Source: a virus. Taken from it: 64,000 nt of DNA. The position numbers and the translations under genes were made by a program. Positions 53,620 to 63,286 of the stretch are shown here, piece after piece. The notes under the pieces were generated by a model that saw only the letters and a list, made by a program, of their open reading frames with translations, was not told where the DNA came from and did no database searches. The stretch spans positions 23,210-87,209 of IMG/VR virus record IMGVR_UViG_3300005264_000009; one strand, written 5' to 3'. How positions within the stretch are numbered: the stretch's first letter is position 1; every line of letters starts with the position of its first letter.

Positions 53620-54050
53620 TATCTTTCATACCCCCATACATCTGTTGGAATATTAAACAATTTATCATGTTCATCTACAGATAAACCAGAATCTGATGAT
53701 ATATTAATAATAGGACTATCAGAAACTTTATATGAAACTGCACCATTACTTGTTACAAGAAATGGAAATGTGTTGGTATTTGTAGCTTGTTCACAATAAA
53801 TATTTAATTGAAACTCCACATTTATTCCAGAAACAGCTATTTTCCAATCATTCATTAAGAAAAAATAAGCAGGACTTGACTGACCAGAACCAATCAAGTC
53901 ACCACCTACAGATCGTAATGCCTGAACAAATTTGCCATTATCACCTTGTATTACCCAATTCTTCCATGCAGAATATATGTCCTTCTGAACGTCTATTGAG
54001 GTAACAGACGTTACTAATATCTGCTTGCTTATACCGTTAAAAACAACCAT
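53619..54050 (-). CDS. Conserved tail-associated protein
   Basis: A 143-residue protein with DVQKDIYSAWKNWVIQGDNGKFVQALRSVGGDLIGSGQSSPAYFFLMNDWKI (about residues 19-70). 'YS-x-WK-x-W-x-x-GDN-x-K-x-x-x-A-x-R-x-x-GGD' is widespread next to tail-fibre genes in phages and may be a chaperone or fibre connector; that reading is inference. The C-terminus ends DVWGYER. Confidence 0.7.
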   Translation of the reverse strand: MVVFNGISKQILVTSVTSIDVQKDIYSAWKNWVIQGDNGKFVQALRSVGGDLIGSGQSSPAYFFLMNDWKIAVSGINVEFQLNIYCEQATNTNTFPFLVTSNGAVSYKVSDSPIINISSDSGLSVDEHDKLFNIPTDVWGYER

Positions 54051-54063
54051 AAAAATAACCTTA

Positions 54064-55434
54064 TTATGCTGGGTCAGTATATGTCAATTCATCATTCGCA
54101 ACAAAAGAAAAATTGTTTGCCTTTGTTCTGGTAAGCGTTCCTTGCATACTAACATATTGTGCCGTTTCAAGCCCAATAGCGACAAGTGTTACAGGTACAT
54201 CCGTTCCAGCACTTCCAGCACCACGCTGAACATTACCATCATAATCATAATCAAAAGCAATTGATGATACACCTGATATACTACCTGATATTGGTGTACC
54301 AACATTGTCGTTCACAATAATTGCATCATCAGTACCAAAATCAGAACCATCGTCATCACCAGCGTCATTATTAGTAAAAAACATACGATAAATAGCATCA
54401 CCATCATTTTGCAATGCTGAATTAAAACTTAACGTACCAGCAGCTGCATAAGGATGTGTTCTGTCAACACCTGTTATATCATTAAATACAACTCTATTAG
54501 TATCTTGCCCGACAAGATTGGTAATATACACACCTTGTTGTGTATGTAGTGTGTCACCTACCCAATAAAGAAGTTCATCTGCCGTATCACCTCTCATAGA
54601 TCCTGTGTTGTCATCAATATCAGTAGTCTGCCTTAACTGATACTGTATTCGCTCATATACTACTTCTAATGTGTGTGTATTCGCATCTATTAAAATATTA
54701 AAACCATAATTATTCCCACCAATAGAATAATTTTGGGTTGTTGTGTAATAATCTAATGTCACATCTGACCATGGGTAAGTTGTCATTTCTGCGTCTGTAT
54801 GTGTAACTTTAATAGCATCTGACGCATTTGACAATGGAAGAGCATACTTCTTGTAAGTTAAGGCAGATATATTTTGCTCTGTCAACAAGTCGTATTGATC
54901 AAAGATTTTTGCTTCTTCACGAAGGAAAATAATAAAATCTCCTCGATAATCAAAATCACCATGACTTCCATCACCATATATTTTAATTGCCTGATTGACC
55001 TCCCCTGCCAAAATTAAATCTGTAGGGCTATCAGCATCACCTTGTGTATAATAGGCTTTATCCACACTACTATTATGAAATGCACCAAGTGAGGTAAGGT
55101 TCATATACTCTTCAAGTGATACACCAGCACCATCTTTAAGTGACCAACCACCATCTCTTAATAATTCTCTTGTTGTCACATCTTCCCAATCCCAACCACC
55201 AATCATATCAAACTGTGTTCCAGAAGGACCATCGATTGCTTTCATAGGAAATGGTTGTTTAATAAGATTTGCGTCGGACTTCCATTCATCCTTGCAAAAT
55301 GAATAAACACATTGGATAGTTACACCATCAGTACTTAAATTACCAGCAGTCAATAACTGAATAGTCTTGGTTGCTCTGTTAAAAACGATTTCTGTTCCCT
55401 GATTTAGATCATCTAAATCAATAATTTTAGCCAT
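54064..55434 (-). CDS. Tail/fibre structural protein
   Basis: A 456-residue protein with IQCVYSFCKDEWKSDANLIKQPFPMKAIDGPSGTQFDMIGGWDWED and ELLRDGGWSLKDG, KIYGDGSHGDFDYRGDFIIFLREE near the middle, then Gly/Asp-rich beta repeats at the end. I know this order from structural proteins of many marine and soil phages. Base composition is visibly more GC-rich than the + strand genes. AGGAGGAAAGAAA precedes its ATG. Confidence 0.72.
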   Translation of the reverse strand: MAKIIDLDDLNQGTEIVFNRATKTIQLLTAGNLSTDGVTIQCVYSFCKDEWKSDANLIKQPFPMKAIDGPSGTQFDMIGGWDWEDVTTRELLRDGGWSLKDGAGVSLEEYMNLTSLGAFHNSSVDKAYYTQGDADSPTDLILAGEVNQAIKIYGDGSHGDFDYRGDFIIFLREEAKIFDQYDLLTEQNISALTYKKYALPLSNASDAIKVTHTDAEMTTYPWSDVTLDYYTTTQNYSIGGNNYGFNILIDANTHTLEVVYERIQYQLRQTTDIDDNTGSMRGDTADELLYWVGDTLHTQQGVYITNLVGQDTNRVVFNDITGVDRTHPYAAAGTLSFNSALQNDGDAIYRMFFTNNDAGDDDGSDFGTDDAIIVNDNVGTPISGSISGVSSIAFDYDYDGNVQRGAGSAGTDVPVTLVAIGLETAQYVSMQGTLTRTKANNFSFVANDELTYTDPA

Positions 55435-55453
55435 TTTCTTTCCTCCTGATTAA

Positions 55454-58400
55454 TTATAGGTTAAGATAAGTTGTGTCAAAAACTTGTTGTATTGGTATAG
55501 TTAAATTGTTTTCGGTTATAGTTATATTTTCTAATCTAATATATTGATATTCTTCATTATGTATTATAATATTTACATCAAAATCAGTACCTGGATAAAA
55601 TATTGTATCAACAAAATCACCCACTGTATATTCAACCCCAGATATTTCAATACCATCTTCTACTTTGTAAATACGAACTTCTGTATCATCATGTAATCCT
55701 GTAAGTGTGATTGTCACCTCTTGCTGGTCTATTGGATATAAATTTGTACTTTGTGCTTCTAAAGTAGTTGTCGTTTCCATAAGCAACATACTCATGCTTG
55801 TTTGTGTTCCCGTAGCTGAAAAACGAAATTTGAACTTAATTCCTTCAGCGATATCACCTGATATTCCTGTCCAATTAGATACTGTTCTTACATCCAACCA
55901 AGTACCGTTCCAAGCCCCACCTTTAAATTGATATTGAAAAGCTAAATCAATATTACCCCACTCATTATTACCAAGCGTACAAGTTCCCACAGCGGCTGTA
56001 TAATTTCCATTAAAACCAGTATGTCCCTGCATGAAGTAACTTTGCTCAAACTCTATTACATCTCCATCCACCATATCCAAGTCTCCATCTTTGTAAAAAA
56101 GTGGATTACCTGCTATAATAGTTGTTTCGTTTACGGTTGCCGAAGGAGTTATCATAACAACCCCTAAAACTCCCAACGTATCGGACTTAAAACAATCATG
56201 GATATTATGTCCGTAAGAGGCAGCCAATGCGTCTTCCCAACCAGTGTTGGAACTTACATTCCCAGAACCACCATGTACACCTTTAAAAAGAATACCATCA
56301 TTTCCTGTTAGCTGTATTTCTGATGCATATTTGGCAGAACAATTCTGTACTAATATATTTTTCACTGTTACTGGGGCAACTGTAACATTCCCACCTGTAC
56401 CACCAATACCATCATCAGCCCATAACCTTGCAATATCTATATCCGAACAAATACCAGCCAGATAAACAAGCCTTTCTCCGTCCACTCCGAAACTGACTTT
56501 ATTATGTACATTTCCCATACATCTTATTTTTATGTTTATACAATCGGTTATGGAAACTAAATAATTTCCCATTGTACCATTCCCAATAAATTCAATACCT
56601 ACTATCTCACTATTATTGGAAAACGCAGCAAAAATAATTGCATTCTTTTCTTCTGTCTGCTCAATGCCTTCTTGTGTGCAGCATAATTTAATACTCCGTG
56701 CCTTAAATAAGGGGGTAGCGTTAATATTCAACATTGCGTCAAATTCCGCATGGTCACTACCAACCAGAACATTATTTTCAAATGTCACATCCTGACATCT
56801 TGAAAAATAAGTACAATATATCGAGTTAGTTCCCCAAACTGCTCCACATCGAAGAGTACAAATACAACCTTTTACTTCAACTCCAACTGTTGTTTCAGCA
56901 CCTAAAGAGCATCTTTCCGACTCTGATATAATGTTCAGGCAGTCTATTATGGAAGTACCAGCAATTAAATCCAATCCCCGAAAAGCATATCTTGTGGAGT
57001 ATGCACGACCTATCGGGTCGGGGCATCGTACACAATTTTTAAACGTAGTTTTTGAACCTGCATTATTGCTTCCCATATCCACATTACAACCGACATACTC
57101 CGCATCATATTTACTTGCATTGGTACTACCAAACCATGCAGAACCTACATTACAAACCTTTAAATCCACTTCCCCTGCGTTTGTAGTCACTAATTCAAAG
57201 CGTTGAGTTTCATTGCTACCTGTTGCAGTGTTGGACATGAAATGCACATTTGGTACTCTAATATCACATCCTGCAGGTGGTTTAAAACCACCTGTTGCAC
57301 CTGCAGAACTACCAAAGGTTAATGTTGTTGATAAATATTGATTTTCAAAAACAAACCCACCAACGCCTTGATGAAAGCCACTTATAAAGGATGCACTATT
57401 GGCAACACAATTACCAAACTCCTGATAAATTCCAGCTTCTTTTATATCTCCTAACACATTATTTATGTTTGCCGTAAATGATGTTTGCAAATCTGGTCCA
57501 GCATTATCTACTAATTTTCGCACAAAAACCTCATCATTGTCTGCTAAAGTTCCTGTTAAAAATCTTACAATAATAGAAACAGTCATACTCATTTCTACAT
57601 CTTGATCATCAGCAACATCCGAACCAATGTGTTCAGGTAAATCATCGTTAAATATAAGTGTGCTATTCGTAACGGTATTACCATAAACTGTGTCTGTGAT
57701 GGTATCAGTTGAAACATATATTTTAGTAGCTTTTACACCTACAGTAGTACTACCACCTGTATTATGACTATTATTAATGCGTATTCCCTTAATATCTTGG
57801 ACAGTATTAAAAACAACAATAAGTCTAAGGTTTGTTACTTCATCATTTCCCCCGAGCCATTGTGAATCCCACCAATCACCTGTTTTAAGTGTACTTGTGT
57901 TAAAAACATGATCGGCACTAAATCCTGACGCATCATATTCTGATGTGGCATAAGTTGTAAAATCAGATGTTGATAATTCTATTACCTCATCATCTAAACC
58001 AATAAATTCAATCGCACGAATACCCATGTAAGAACTATACCCATAATTATCTGCAAAATCGAATACAACACTTTTAATATCACTTAAACTTCCACCACCA
58101 GCACCAGCTTCGACACTTACAATTCTCCCCATAACTTTTTCATCAGAGGTTTTATAAATCCAATCATCCTTTACTGGATATTCACCATCTATGTTATCAA
58201 GAATTAACTTTCTACCTGTTTCTACCTGTACCATGGGGATTACATCTGGATTTTCTGCAAAGGTTATTACTTGGGAGTCTGTTCCATCAGTTGTCCCAAT
58301 ACTGTACCAATCACCACGAACTTGAAGTATGCCTTGTCCATTCACGTTTATTTCTTGAAGATTATGCCCTTCAAACCATATAACATTACCAGAAGAGATG

Positions 58401-58582
58401 TTTTCACCATCTACTTTTAAGATACCATTATTTATATCAACCTGATCAACAATAATAGAGGGTGTTTCATCACAAGTAACAACTGCACCATTATTGATAG
58501 TAAGATTATCACCATCAACCATTGAACCTGCTACAACTGCCTCTTCAAATGTCATATCTGTCGTTGCTGTATAACTTGGCAT
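55454..58582 (-). CDS. Large tail-spike-like beta-helix protein
   Basis: A 1042-residue protein. The first 120 residues (DNLTINNGAVVTCDETPSIIVDQVDINNGILKVDG) are short beta repeats. Residues about 180-330 form a domain (YMGIRAIEFIG...LPEHIGSDVADDQD) shared with the protein at 63287. Residues about 430-760 carry irregular parallel beta-helix-like repeats with many Asn and Cys, and the end is beta-rich. It likely reads the host surface or cuts glycans; no catalytic residues can be named. More GC-rich than the + strand genes. Confidence 0.68.
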   Translation of the reverse strand: MPSYTATTDMTFEEAVVAGSMVDGDNLTINNGAVVTCDETPSIIVDQVDINNGILKVDGENISSGNVIWFEGHNLQEINVNGQGILQVRGDWYSIGTTDGTDSQVITFAENPDVIPMVQVETGRKLILDNIDGEYPVKDDWIYKTSDEKVMGRIVSVEAGAGGGSLSDIKSVVFDFADNYGYSSYMGIRAIEFIGLDDEVIELSTSDFTTYATSEYDASGFSADHVFNTSTLKTGDWWDSQWLGGNDEVTNLRLIVVFNTVQDIKGIRINNSHNTGGSTTVGVKATKIYVSTDTITDTVYGNTVTNSTLIFNDDLPEHIGSDVADDQDVEMSMTVSIIVRFLTGTLADNDEVFVRKLVDNAGPDLQTSFTANINNVLGDIKEAGIYQEFGNCVANSASFISGFHQGVGGFVFENQYLSTTLTFGSSAGATGGFKPPAGCDIRVPNVHFMSNTATGSNETQRFELVTTNAGEVDLKVCNVGSAWFGSTNASKYDAEYVGCNVDMGSNNAGSKTTFKNCVRCPDPIGRAYSTRYAFRGLDLIAGTSIIDCLNIISESERCSLGAETTVGVEVKGCICTLRCGAVWGTNSIYCTYFSRCQDVTFENNVLVGSDHAEFDAMLNINATPLFKARSIKLCCTQEGIEQTEEKNAIIFAAFSNNSEIVGIEFIGNGTMGNYLVSITDCINIKIRCMGNVHNKVSFGVDGERLVYLAGICSDIDIARLWADDGIGGTGGNVTVAPVTVKNILVQNCSAKYASEIQLTGNDGILFKGVHGGSGNVSSNTGWEDALAASYGHNIHDCFKSDTLGVLGVVMITPSATVNETTIIAGNPLFYKDGDLDMVDGDVIEFEQSYFMQGHTGFNGNYTAAVGTCTLGNNEWGNIDLAFQYQFKGGAWNGTWLDVRTVSNWTGISGDIAEGIKFKFRFSATGTQTSMSMLLMETTTTLEAQSTNLYPIDQQEVTITLTGLHDDTEVRIYKVEDGIEISGVEYTVGDFVDTIFYPGTDFDVNIIIHNEEYQYIRLENITITENNLTIPIQQVFDTTYLNL

Positions 58583-58600
58583 TTAAACACCCATATTATT

Positions 58601-59494
58601 TTATTGTTTTATTAATCTTGTATCCCCTGTTTTTAAGGATGCAAGTTCTGTAACTTCACCTGTCATACCTTTATATACTGCGTATTCTTTACTAACACCT
58701 TTATATTTATCACCCATATTATTTAGAAATTGCATATACATATCATGTGTTGGTTCAGGCATTTCTAAAAATGGTTCTATTGGTTGTTTACTTTTGTATG
58801 CCTCCTGTATAGCATTTTGTTTATCTTTGAATAATTTACCTTCCATTGCTAAATAAACGTTTACTTCCATTTGTGCAGAAGCTCCATTTATACCAATTTG
58901 TTGGAAATAAATATGATTTCCCTCATCAATAATACCATTTCTTGATCTGGCAGCAATAGTACCTTGATTAAATGCTGTCATAATATGGTAACGCTCTTCG
59001 TCTTCCTCAAAATCTATTTCATTAAATTCTTTTATGTTTTTACTTTTTAAAATAGAATTGTACTGTTCAATATAATTTGCAATTTTTCTGATTGCACCTG
59101 ATATATAAACAATACCATTTTCTAATTGTGATTTCTTTTGATCTATCTTTATTTGTATTAATTCTCTTTTTAAAGGATCTGTTACTTCCTCTATATCACG
59201 TTCTAATATTTTTATTTGTACTTCACTTTTAGCTCTTTTGAATTTAGCTTCGTCTAAAGCTGATTTAGATTTATTTATTTCTGCTAAAATTTGCCTAACA
59301 GATCTTAGTGCTGTTGGTTGAGTTACGGTTAAAAAATTATCCATGAATTGACTTTGACTTTTACCAAACAAAGATGTTGCTCTTTGTATTTCTGGATAAT
59401 TTTCATTAATCATACTAATCATTTTAGTATGTTCAGGTAAATAACTGGTTAAATCGGTTGAATTTACTTCTTCTGTTGTAATTACTTCGTACAT
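58601..59494 (-). CDS. Coiled-coil virion-associated protein
   Basis: A 297-residue, largely helical protein. Long coil (LRSVRQILAEINKSKSALDEAKFKRAKSEVQIKILERDIEEVTDPLKRELIQIKIDQKKSQLEN, about residues 85-150), then a globular end. I know similar proteins between baseplate and fibre genes of other phages, role unknown. AAAGAGGGCGAGAAAA precedes ATG. AT-rich like the rest of the genome. Confidence 0.62.
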   Translation of the reverse strand: MYEVITTEEVNSTDLTSYLPEHTKMISMINENYPEIQRATSLFGKSQSQFMDNFLTVTQPTALRSVRQILAEINKSKSALDEAKFKRAKSEVQIKILERDIEEVTDPLKRELIQIKIDQKKSQLENGIVYISGAIRKIANYIEQYNSILKSKNIKEFNEIDFEEDEERYHIMTAFNQGTIAARSRNGIIDEGNHIYFQQIGINGASAQMEVNVYLAMEGKLFKDKQNAIQEAYKSKQPIEPFLEMPEPTHDMYMQFLNNMGDKYKGVSKEYAVYKGMTGEVTELASLKTGDTRLIKQ

Positions 59495-59518
59495 TTTTCT
59501 CGCCCTCTTTTTATGTTT

Positions 59519-59959
59519 TTATATTACAGAACATTCAAACTTGCTTATATTATCAACAATAACTTCTTTTCGCAATACAAAATGTGTATAATTCATCATT
59601 TTTCTATTAAAAGCACCCCATTTTAATTCAGGGCAAACATCTAATACAAGATTCCCAAATAAATTATACCATGAAAATATAGATAAATCCCTTAAATTCC
59701 AAGACCAAGTTTTATCAAAATAAACAAAATCCACACCAGTAGCGTATAAAGGTGGTATTATTTCCAAATCGTATAAGTGTTCAGAAATAATATTTTTTGT
59801 TTTGCCTTTACTTATTAACATTTGATGCCGATCTTTTGTTCTACCTGTTTCAAATAACTTAAAAGGCATTTTATACTTGTAAATAACTTCTTTTTGTATA
59901 ATATCTACTTTTTCCCTTAAAATAGGGTGTAACATTTCTAATGTTCTTTGTGTTTGCAT
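59519..59959 (-). CDS. M15-like peptidase-fold protein (candidate cell-wall hydrolase)
   Basis: A 146-residue protein. LHPILREKVDIIQKEVIYKYKMPFKLFETGRTKDRHQMLISKGKTKNIISEH (about residues 10-61) follows the VanY/M15 layout: LR-x-x, then GRTKDRQ, then SxH. ATGVDFVYFDKTWSWN (about 73-88) supplies the DF that normally follows, and LKWGAF the last motif (WGG). The first zinc segment is altered (SEHLYDLEIIPP in place of SxHxxGxAxD), so catalysis is uncertain. In this position it may open the wall during entry. Confidence 0.6.
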   Translation of the reverse strand: MQTQRTLEMLHPILREKVDIIQKEVIYKYKMPFKLFETGRTKDRHQMLISKGKTKNIISEHLYDLEIIPPLYATGVDFVYFDKTWSWNLRDLSIFSWYNLFGNLVLDVCPELKWGAFNRKMMNYTHFVLRKEVIVDNISKFECSVI

Positions 59960-59970
59960 ACTTAAAATCC

Positions 59971-60195
59971 TTATGGAACATGAATAGTTTGTGTATTTTC
60001 CTGATTAATAACAGCCATTATTTGATTATTAGAAATTAATACAGTATTTCCAACCTTTGCTCTACCCCAAACAACTGTTACAACATCACCTAATTTTACC
60101 TTTGCTTTATCACCTATGATAGATTGCACGATGGCTATATAACTTTTTCTTTTTCCTACACCCAACATGTTTTTAAAATCCATAAGGGGATTCAT
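59971..60195 (-). CDS. Small tail-cluster beta-barrel protein
   Basis: A 74-residue protein. YIAIVQSIIGDKAKVKLGDVVTVVWGRAKVGNTVLISNNQIMAVI reads as an OB-like or small beta barrel, common in tail-tip or baseplate spike connectors. AGAGGAGGTAAT precedes ATG. Overlaps the next gene's end. Confidence 0.6.
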   Translation of the reverse strand: MNPLMDFKNMLGVGKRKSYIAIVQSIIGDKAKVKLGDVVTVVWGRAKVGNTVLISNNQIMAVINQENTQTIHVP

Positions 60196-60515
60196 ATTAC
60201 CTCCTCTTTCCTTTCTACAATAACTGTACTATTTATAGATAATGTATTATTTGTCATATTTATATCTACTTTATGAAATATGACACGACCCACAAAAGAT
60301 TCCCCCAAATTATTATCTGTTACAGCTATCAAATCTGTAGGATAAATTTTACCTTTATAAGGAAATTGCATTTCATATAATCTTTTATTATATCCTTCAT
60401 CATACAAATATGTACTACCTTTTTCCTTACCTATATCATTTGTTGTACAAAGAGTATCTATTAATGTTTCTGGAGCTAATTTGTCACCAGCACCCCTTGT
60501 CACTAAAATTCTCAT
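60192..60515 (-). CDS. Tail-cluster hypothetical protein
   Basis: A 107-residue beta-rich protein (RILVTRGAGDKLAPETLIDTLC, IYPTDLIAVTDNNLGESFVGRVIFHKVDI). The pattern recalls small baseplate proteins before the spike. Overlaps both neighbours by 4 nt; function unknown. Confidence 0.58.
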   Translation of the reverse strand: MRILVTRGAGDKLAPETLIDTLCTTNDIGKEKGSTYLYDEGYNKRLYEMQFPYKGKIYPTDLIAVTDNNLGESFVGRVIFHKVDINMTNNTLSINSTVIVERKEEVI

Positions 60516-61003
60516 ATTATTGCCTCAATATAAATCAAAATATAATAAACATCTGTCATATCACCTGGAGGTATTAATGTATATTCATCATATTCAGATT
60601 GATAGTCAATTTTTGCTATACCTAATGTATCTGTTGTTGCATTTTGTATTTGTACATTAGTTATATCCACAATATCTATAGTTCCCAAAGTATTTACAGC
60701 ACTTGTCGGATAAAACGTTTGATTTAAAATATTTACAATTTTTTTATCTGTACTTGCTGGTGCACCTTTAATAAAAGAGCAAATAAAATCTTTTATATCC
60801 TCTTTAACATTTTTTAAACCATCAGAAATTGTACCACTTGTTTTTTCAATCACATAATTACAATTAGAATAAATTTTAAAGTGTACAGGATCACCTTTTT
60901 GAAATGTTGTTTTATTATTATTTTTAATTTCATCTAATGCTACACTTAAAAAAGCATTATCAACACCACCAAAATTAACAACAAATGTTGCTGTTGTAGC
61001 CAT
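60512..61003 (-). CDS. Tail-cluster hypothetical protein
   Basis: A 163-residue beta-rich protein (TATFVVNFGGVDNAFLSVALDEIKNN, VHFKIYSNCNYVI, IDYQSEYDEYTLIPPGDMTDVYYILIYIEA). No known family seen. It shares an ATG/TAA overlap with the hub-like gene and is thus made with it. Confidence 0.58.
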   Translation of the reverse strand: MATTATFVVNFGGVDNAFLSVALDEIKNNNKTTFQKGDPVHFKIYSNCNYVIEKTSGTISDGLKNVKEDIKDFICSFIKGAPASTDKKIVNILNQTFYPTSAVNTLGTIDIVDITNVQIQNATTDTLGIAKIDYQSEYDEYTLIPPGDMTDVYYILIYIEAII

Positions 61004-61998
61004 TATAAACCCTCCTCAACATAAACTTGAATATCTTTTGCAATATCAGATTGTATTGTAACAAAATGAAATTGAGTCACATATGTTATTTCTAATAATG
61101 ATGTTTTTTTATTAAAAGAAGATATATTAGTGTTATTAAATACTAATGTACCTAAATCTAAATCTAAATAAGTATGTGAATCAATAGATAAAACAGGTTG
61201 CGATACATTACCAACACCATCCACAATTTCTATAACCTCTGTTAATGTCTCTGTTTGTATTTCTGATGGAAGAATTGTAACATTATTTCTTGAAGTTAAT
61301 AATTCAATAGATAAAACAAATGGGAAAACAACCACTTTTAAAATGGCTGTAAGATTCACTTTATTTATTTCATGTTCAGAAATAACAATACTACCCTCAT
61401 TACTATCAGGTTCATTCGATACCCAAACTTCATTATAACCAGGTTTAAATTCTTTTGTTTCTTTTAATTCAAAAACATCATCAAAATCAGAAAGGACATG
61501 ATCTACATTTGTTATATCATAATTTGCTGGTGCTATTTTATACTTGGGTACAATATATAAATCACCCTCTGAATCAGAATAAACAATACCACCAACTGCA
61601 TTTGCTATTCTTGTCACTAATGCTATTGGTGTTTCCCCCTCTGAAATTAAAACACCATTAGCTAAATTCCAATTAGGTATATTTATACTTGGAGTATCTA
61701 TCAATTCATTTATAACAGTATCTGTTGTGGTATTACCCCAAGTTTTATGTAATGGTATAGAACCCTCCCCATATTTCGACGATTTAGAACGTGCAGTAAC
61801 ATTAAATGAACTCTCACCAAATATTTCAACCCTCTCTCGTGTATCTATTATAAATCTATATGTATCAGCACCAATTTGTACTTCAATTTCTTTTCCTACT
61901 TCGGCTAAAACCCATTGTTCTCTATCAGAAACCTGCCCTGTTAATGACCAACAATATGAATTTTCATCAATAGAAAAACTTAAATTATCAAATTTCAT
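61003..61998 (-). CDS. Tail hub / baseplate protein
   Basis: A 331-residue protein. The N-terminus (FDNLSFSIDENSYCWSLTGQVSDREQWVLAEVGKEIEVQIGADTYRFIIDTRERVE) and the following ALVTRIANAVGGIVYSDSEGDLYIVPKYK are typical of gpD/gp27-like hub proteins, which form the ring at the tail end. The C-terminal third is beta-rich. GAGGGTGAATT precedes ATG. Confidence 0.66.
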   Translation of the reverse strand: MKFDNLSFSIDENSYCWSLTGQVSDREQWVLAEVGKEIEVQIGADTYRFIIDTRERVEIFGESSFNVTARSKSSKYGEGSIPLHKTWGNTTTDTVINELIDTPSINIPNWNLANGVLISEGETPIALVTRIANAVGGIVYSDSEGDLYIVPKYKIAPANYDITNVDHVLSDFDDVFELKETKEFKPGYNEVWVSNEPDSNEGSIVISEHEINKVNLTAILKVVVFPFVLSIELLTSRNNVTILPSEIQTETLTEVIEIVDGVGNVSQPVLSIDSHTYLDLDLGTLVFNNTNISSFNKKTSLLEITYVTQFHFVTIQSDIAKDIQVYVEEGL

Positions 61999-62801
61999 AA
62001 TTCACCCTCTAATTTAACCCAATAACCATAATTTTTTATACTTGGTGTTAATTCAATTAAAGCAAATATACTTAACACATCTTTATTAACACTAAGTTTA
62101 TTTGTAAGATCGTACATTACTTCTAATGTGTTTTTAACATCCTTTATAATAAAATAATTAGATTGTACGTCTTTTTTTATTAGTGTATTTATTCCATAAT
62201 CAATTTGTATATCATTATTAACATTAATACTAAATACATTATCAAAATTTACATTCACTTGTAATTTTTGTAAATCATAATTCACAAAATTGTCATTTTT
62301 AATAATAGGCATTAAACTATAACCAACTTGTATGTCATTTAAAATCGGATTAATAGTGTAATTTATACTATAATTATTATTCAATTTAGCATATAAATCA
62401 ATCGTGTATCTAATATCAAAACTGTTGTTTTTTTGTGTATTAATGGTGTAAAGAGAATCAAAATCTGTTGTTAAATAAGGTTTTAATGAAAAAGAACTGG
62501 TTATATCATTTAACACATACGGTTTTAATGAAAAAACACTGGTTATATCATTAGCTACATATTGTTTTAATGAAAAAATACTGTTTATATCAGAAGCTAC
62601 AAAAGGTATTAATCTAAAAGTACTGATTATATCATTTATTACAGATAATTTAAGTGAAAAAGTACTGATTATATCATTTATTACAGATAATTTAAGTAAA
62701 AAATCAGTATATATATCTGTACTCAAATATATATTATATGTACTTTCAAAAGTATTACTTATACTTTTAGTTGTTTTAGTTGTGAATAAAACAATACCCA
62801 T
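61995..62801 (-). CDS. Tail protein of tandem about-17-residue repeats
   Basis: A 268-residue protein consisting mostly of tandem repeats like (F/Y)SLKPYVxNDITSxFSLK and LSVINDIISTF, about twelve in a row between residues about 22 and 230. Each holds an N-D-I/V and a beta strand, suggesting a fibrous beta stack. Some neighbouring DNA copies are almost the same (AAACTATCTGTAATAAATGA class units at 62610-62700). It may act as a length- or flexibility-setting element of the tail tip. Confidence 0.62.
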   Translation of the reverse strand: MGIVLFTTKTTKSISNTFESTYNIYLSTDIYTDFLLKLSVINDIISTFSLKLSVINDIISTFRLIPFVASDINSIFSLKQYVANDITSVFSLKPYVLNDITSSFSLKPYLTTDFDSLYTINTQKNNSFDIRYTIDLYAKLNNNYSINYTINPILNDIQVGYSLMPIIKNDNFVNYDLQKLQVNVNFDNVFSINVNNDIQIDYGINTLIKKDVQSNYFIIKDVKNTLEVMYDLTNKLSVNKDVLSIFALIELTPSIKNYGYWVKLEGEL

Positions 62802-63271
62802 TATACACCTGCTAATTTAACATAAACAGTTCCTGCACTTATTGTATCTAATGCTAAGGCTATTCTTGATGCACCAAACAAGTCAAATGTATGTACATTT
62901 GACATATAATGACCAGCAGTATCTGTTCGAGTTGTTGCCGTTAAAGTTGTTGCATCACCCATAATTTCATTTAAGTCATTATCATACCAAAGAGTTCTCA
63001 CATTAACACTTGCACCAGTATTAGAAAATGCTATTTTAGCAATTCCTTTTGATAATCTTTGACACCAATAAGAATTAGTATCTGAATTACCTGTAAATTC
63101 ACCAACATCAATAAATTCTAAAGGTGCATATGTTATTGTTTGTGTTTGTAAATAATCATTATCCCAACCATGTAATCCACCAATAGGTATAGATTCAGAT
63201 GTATCTATATCAGTTACAGCTAAATGTGGTAAAATTGGTGGTACAAATGGTGCAGCAAAAACGGCTATCAT
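62801..63271 (-). CDS. Tail-cluster hypothetical protein
   Basis: A 156-residue beta-rich protein with a Pro-rich start (FAAPFVPPILPHLAV) and strands such as YWCQRLSKGIAKIAFSNTGASVNVRTLWYDNDL and VHTFDLFGASRIALALDTISAGTVYVKLAG. The last phrases resemble carbohydrate-binding beta-sandwiches, but that is only a pattern. TAATGGAGGAATTAT precedes ATG. Confidence 0.58.
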   Translation of the reverse strand: MIAVFAAPFVPPILPHLAVTDIDTSESIPIGGLHGWDNDYLQTQTITYAPLEFIDVGEFTGNSDTNSYWCQRLSKGIAKIAFSNTGASVNVRTLWYDNDLNEIMGDATTLTATTRTDTAGHYMSNVHTFDLFGASRIALALDTISAGTVYVKLAGV

Positions 63272-63286
63272 TATATAATTCCTCCA

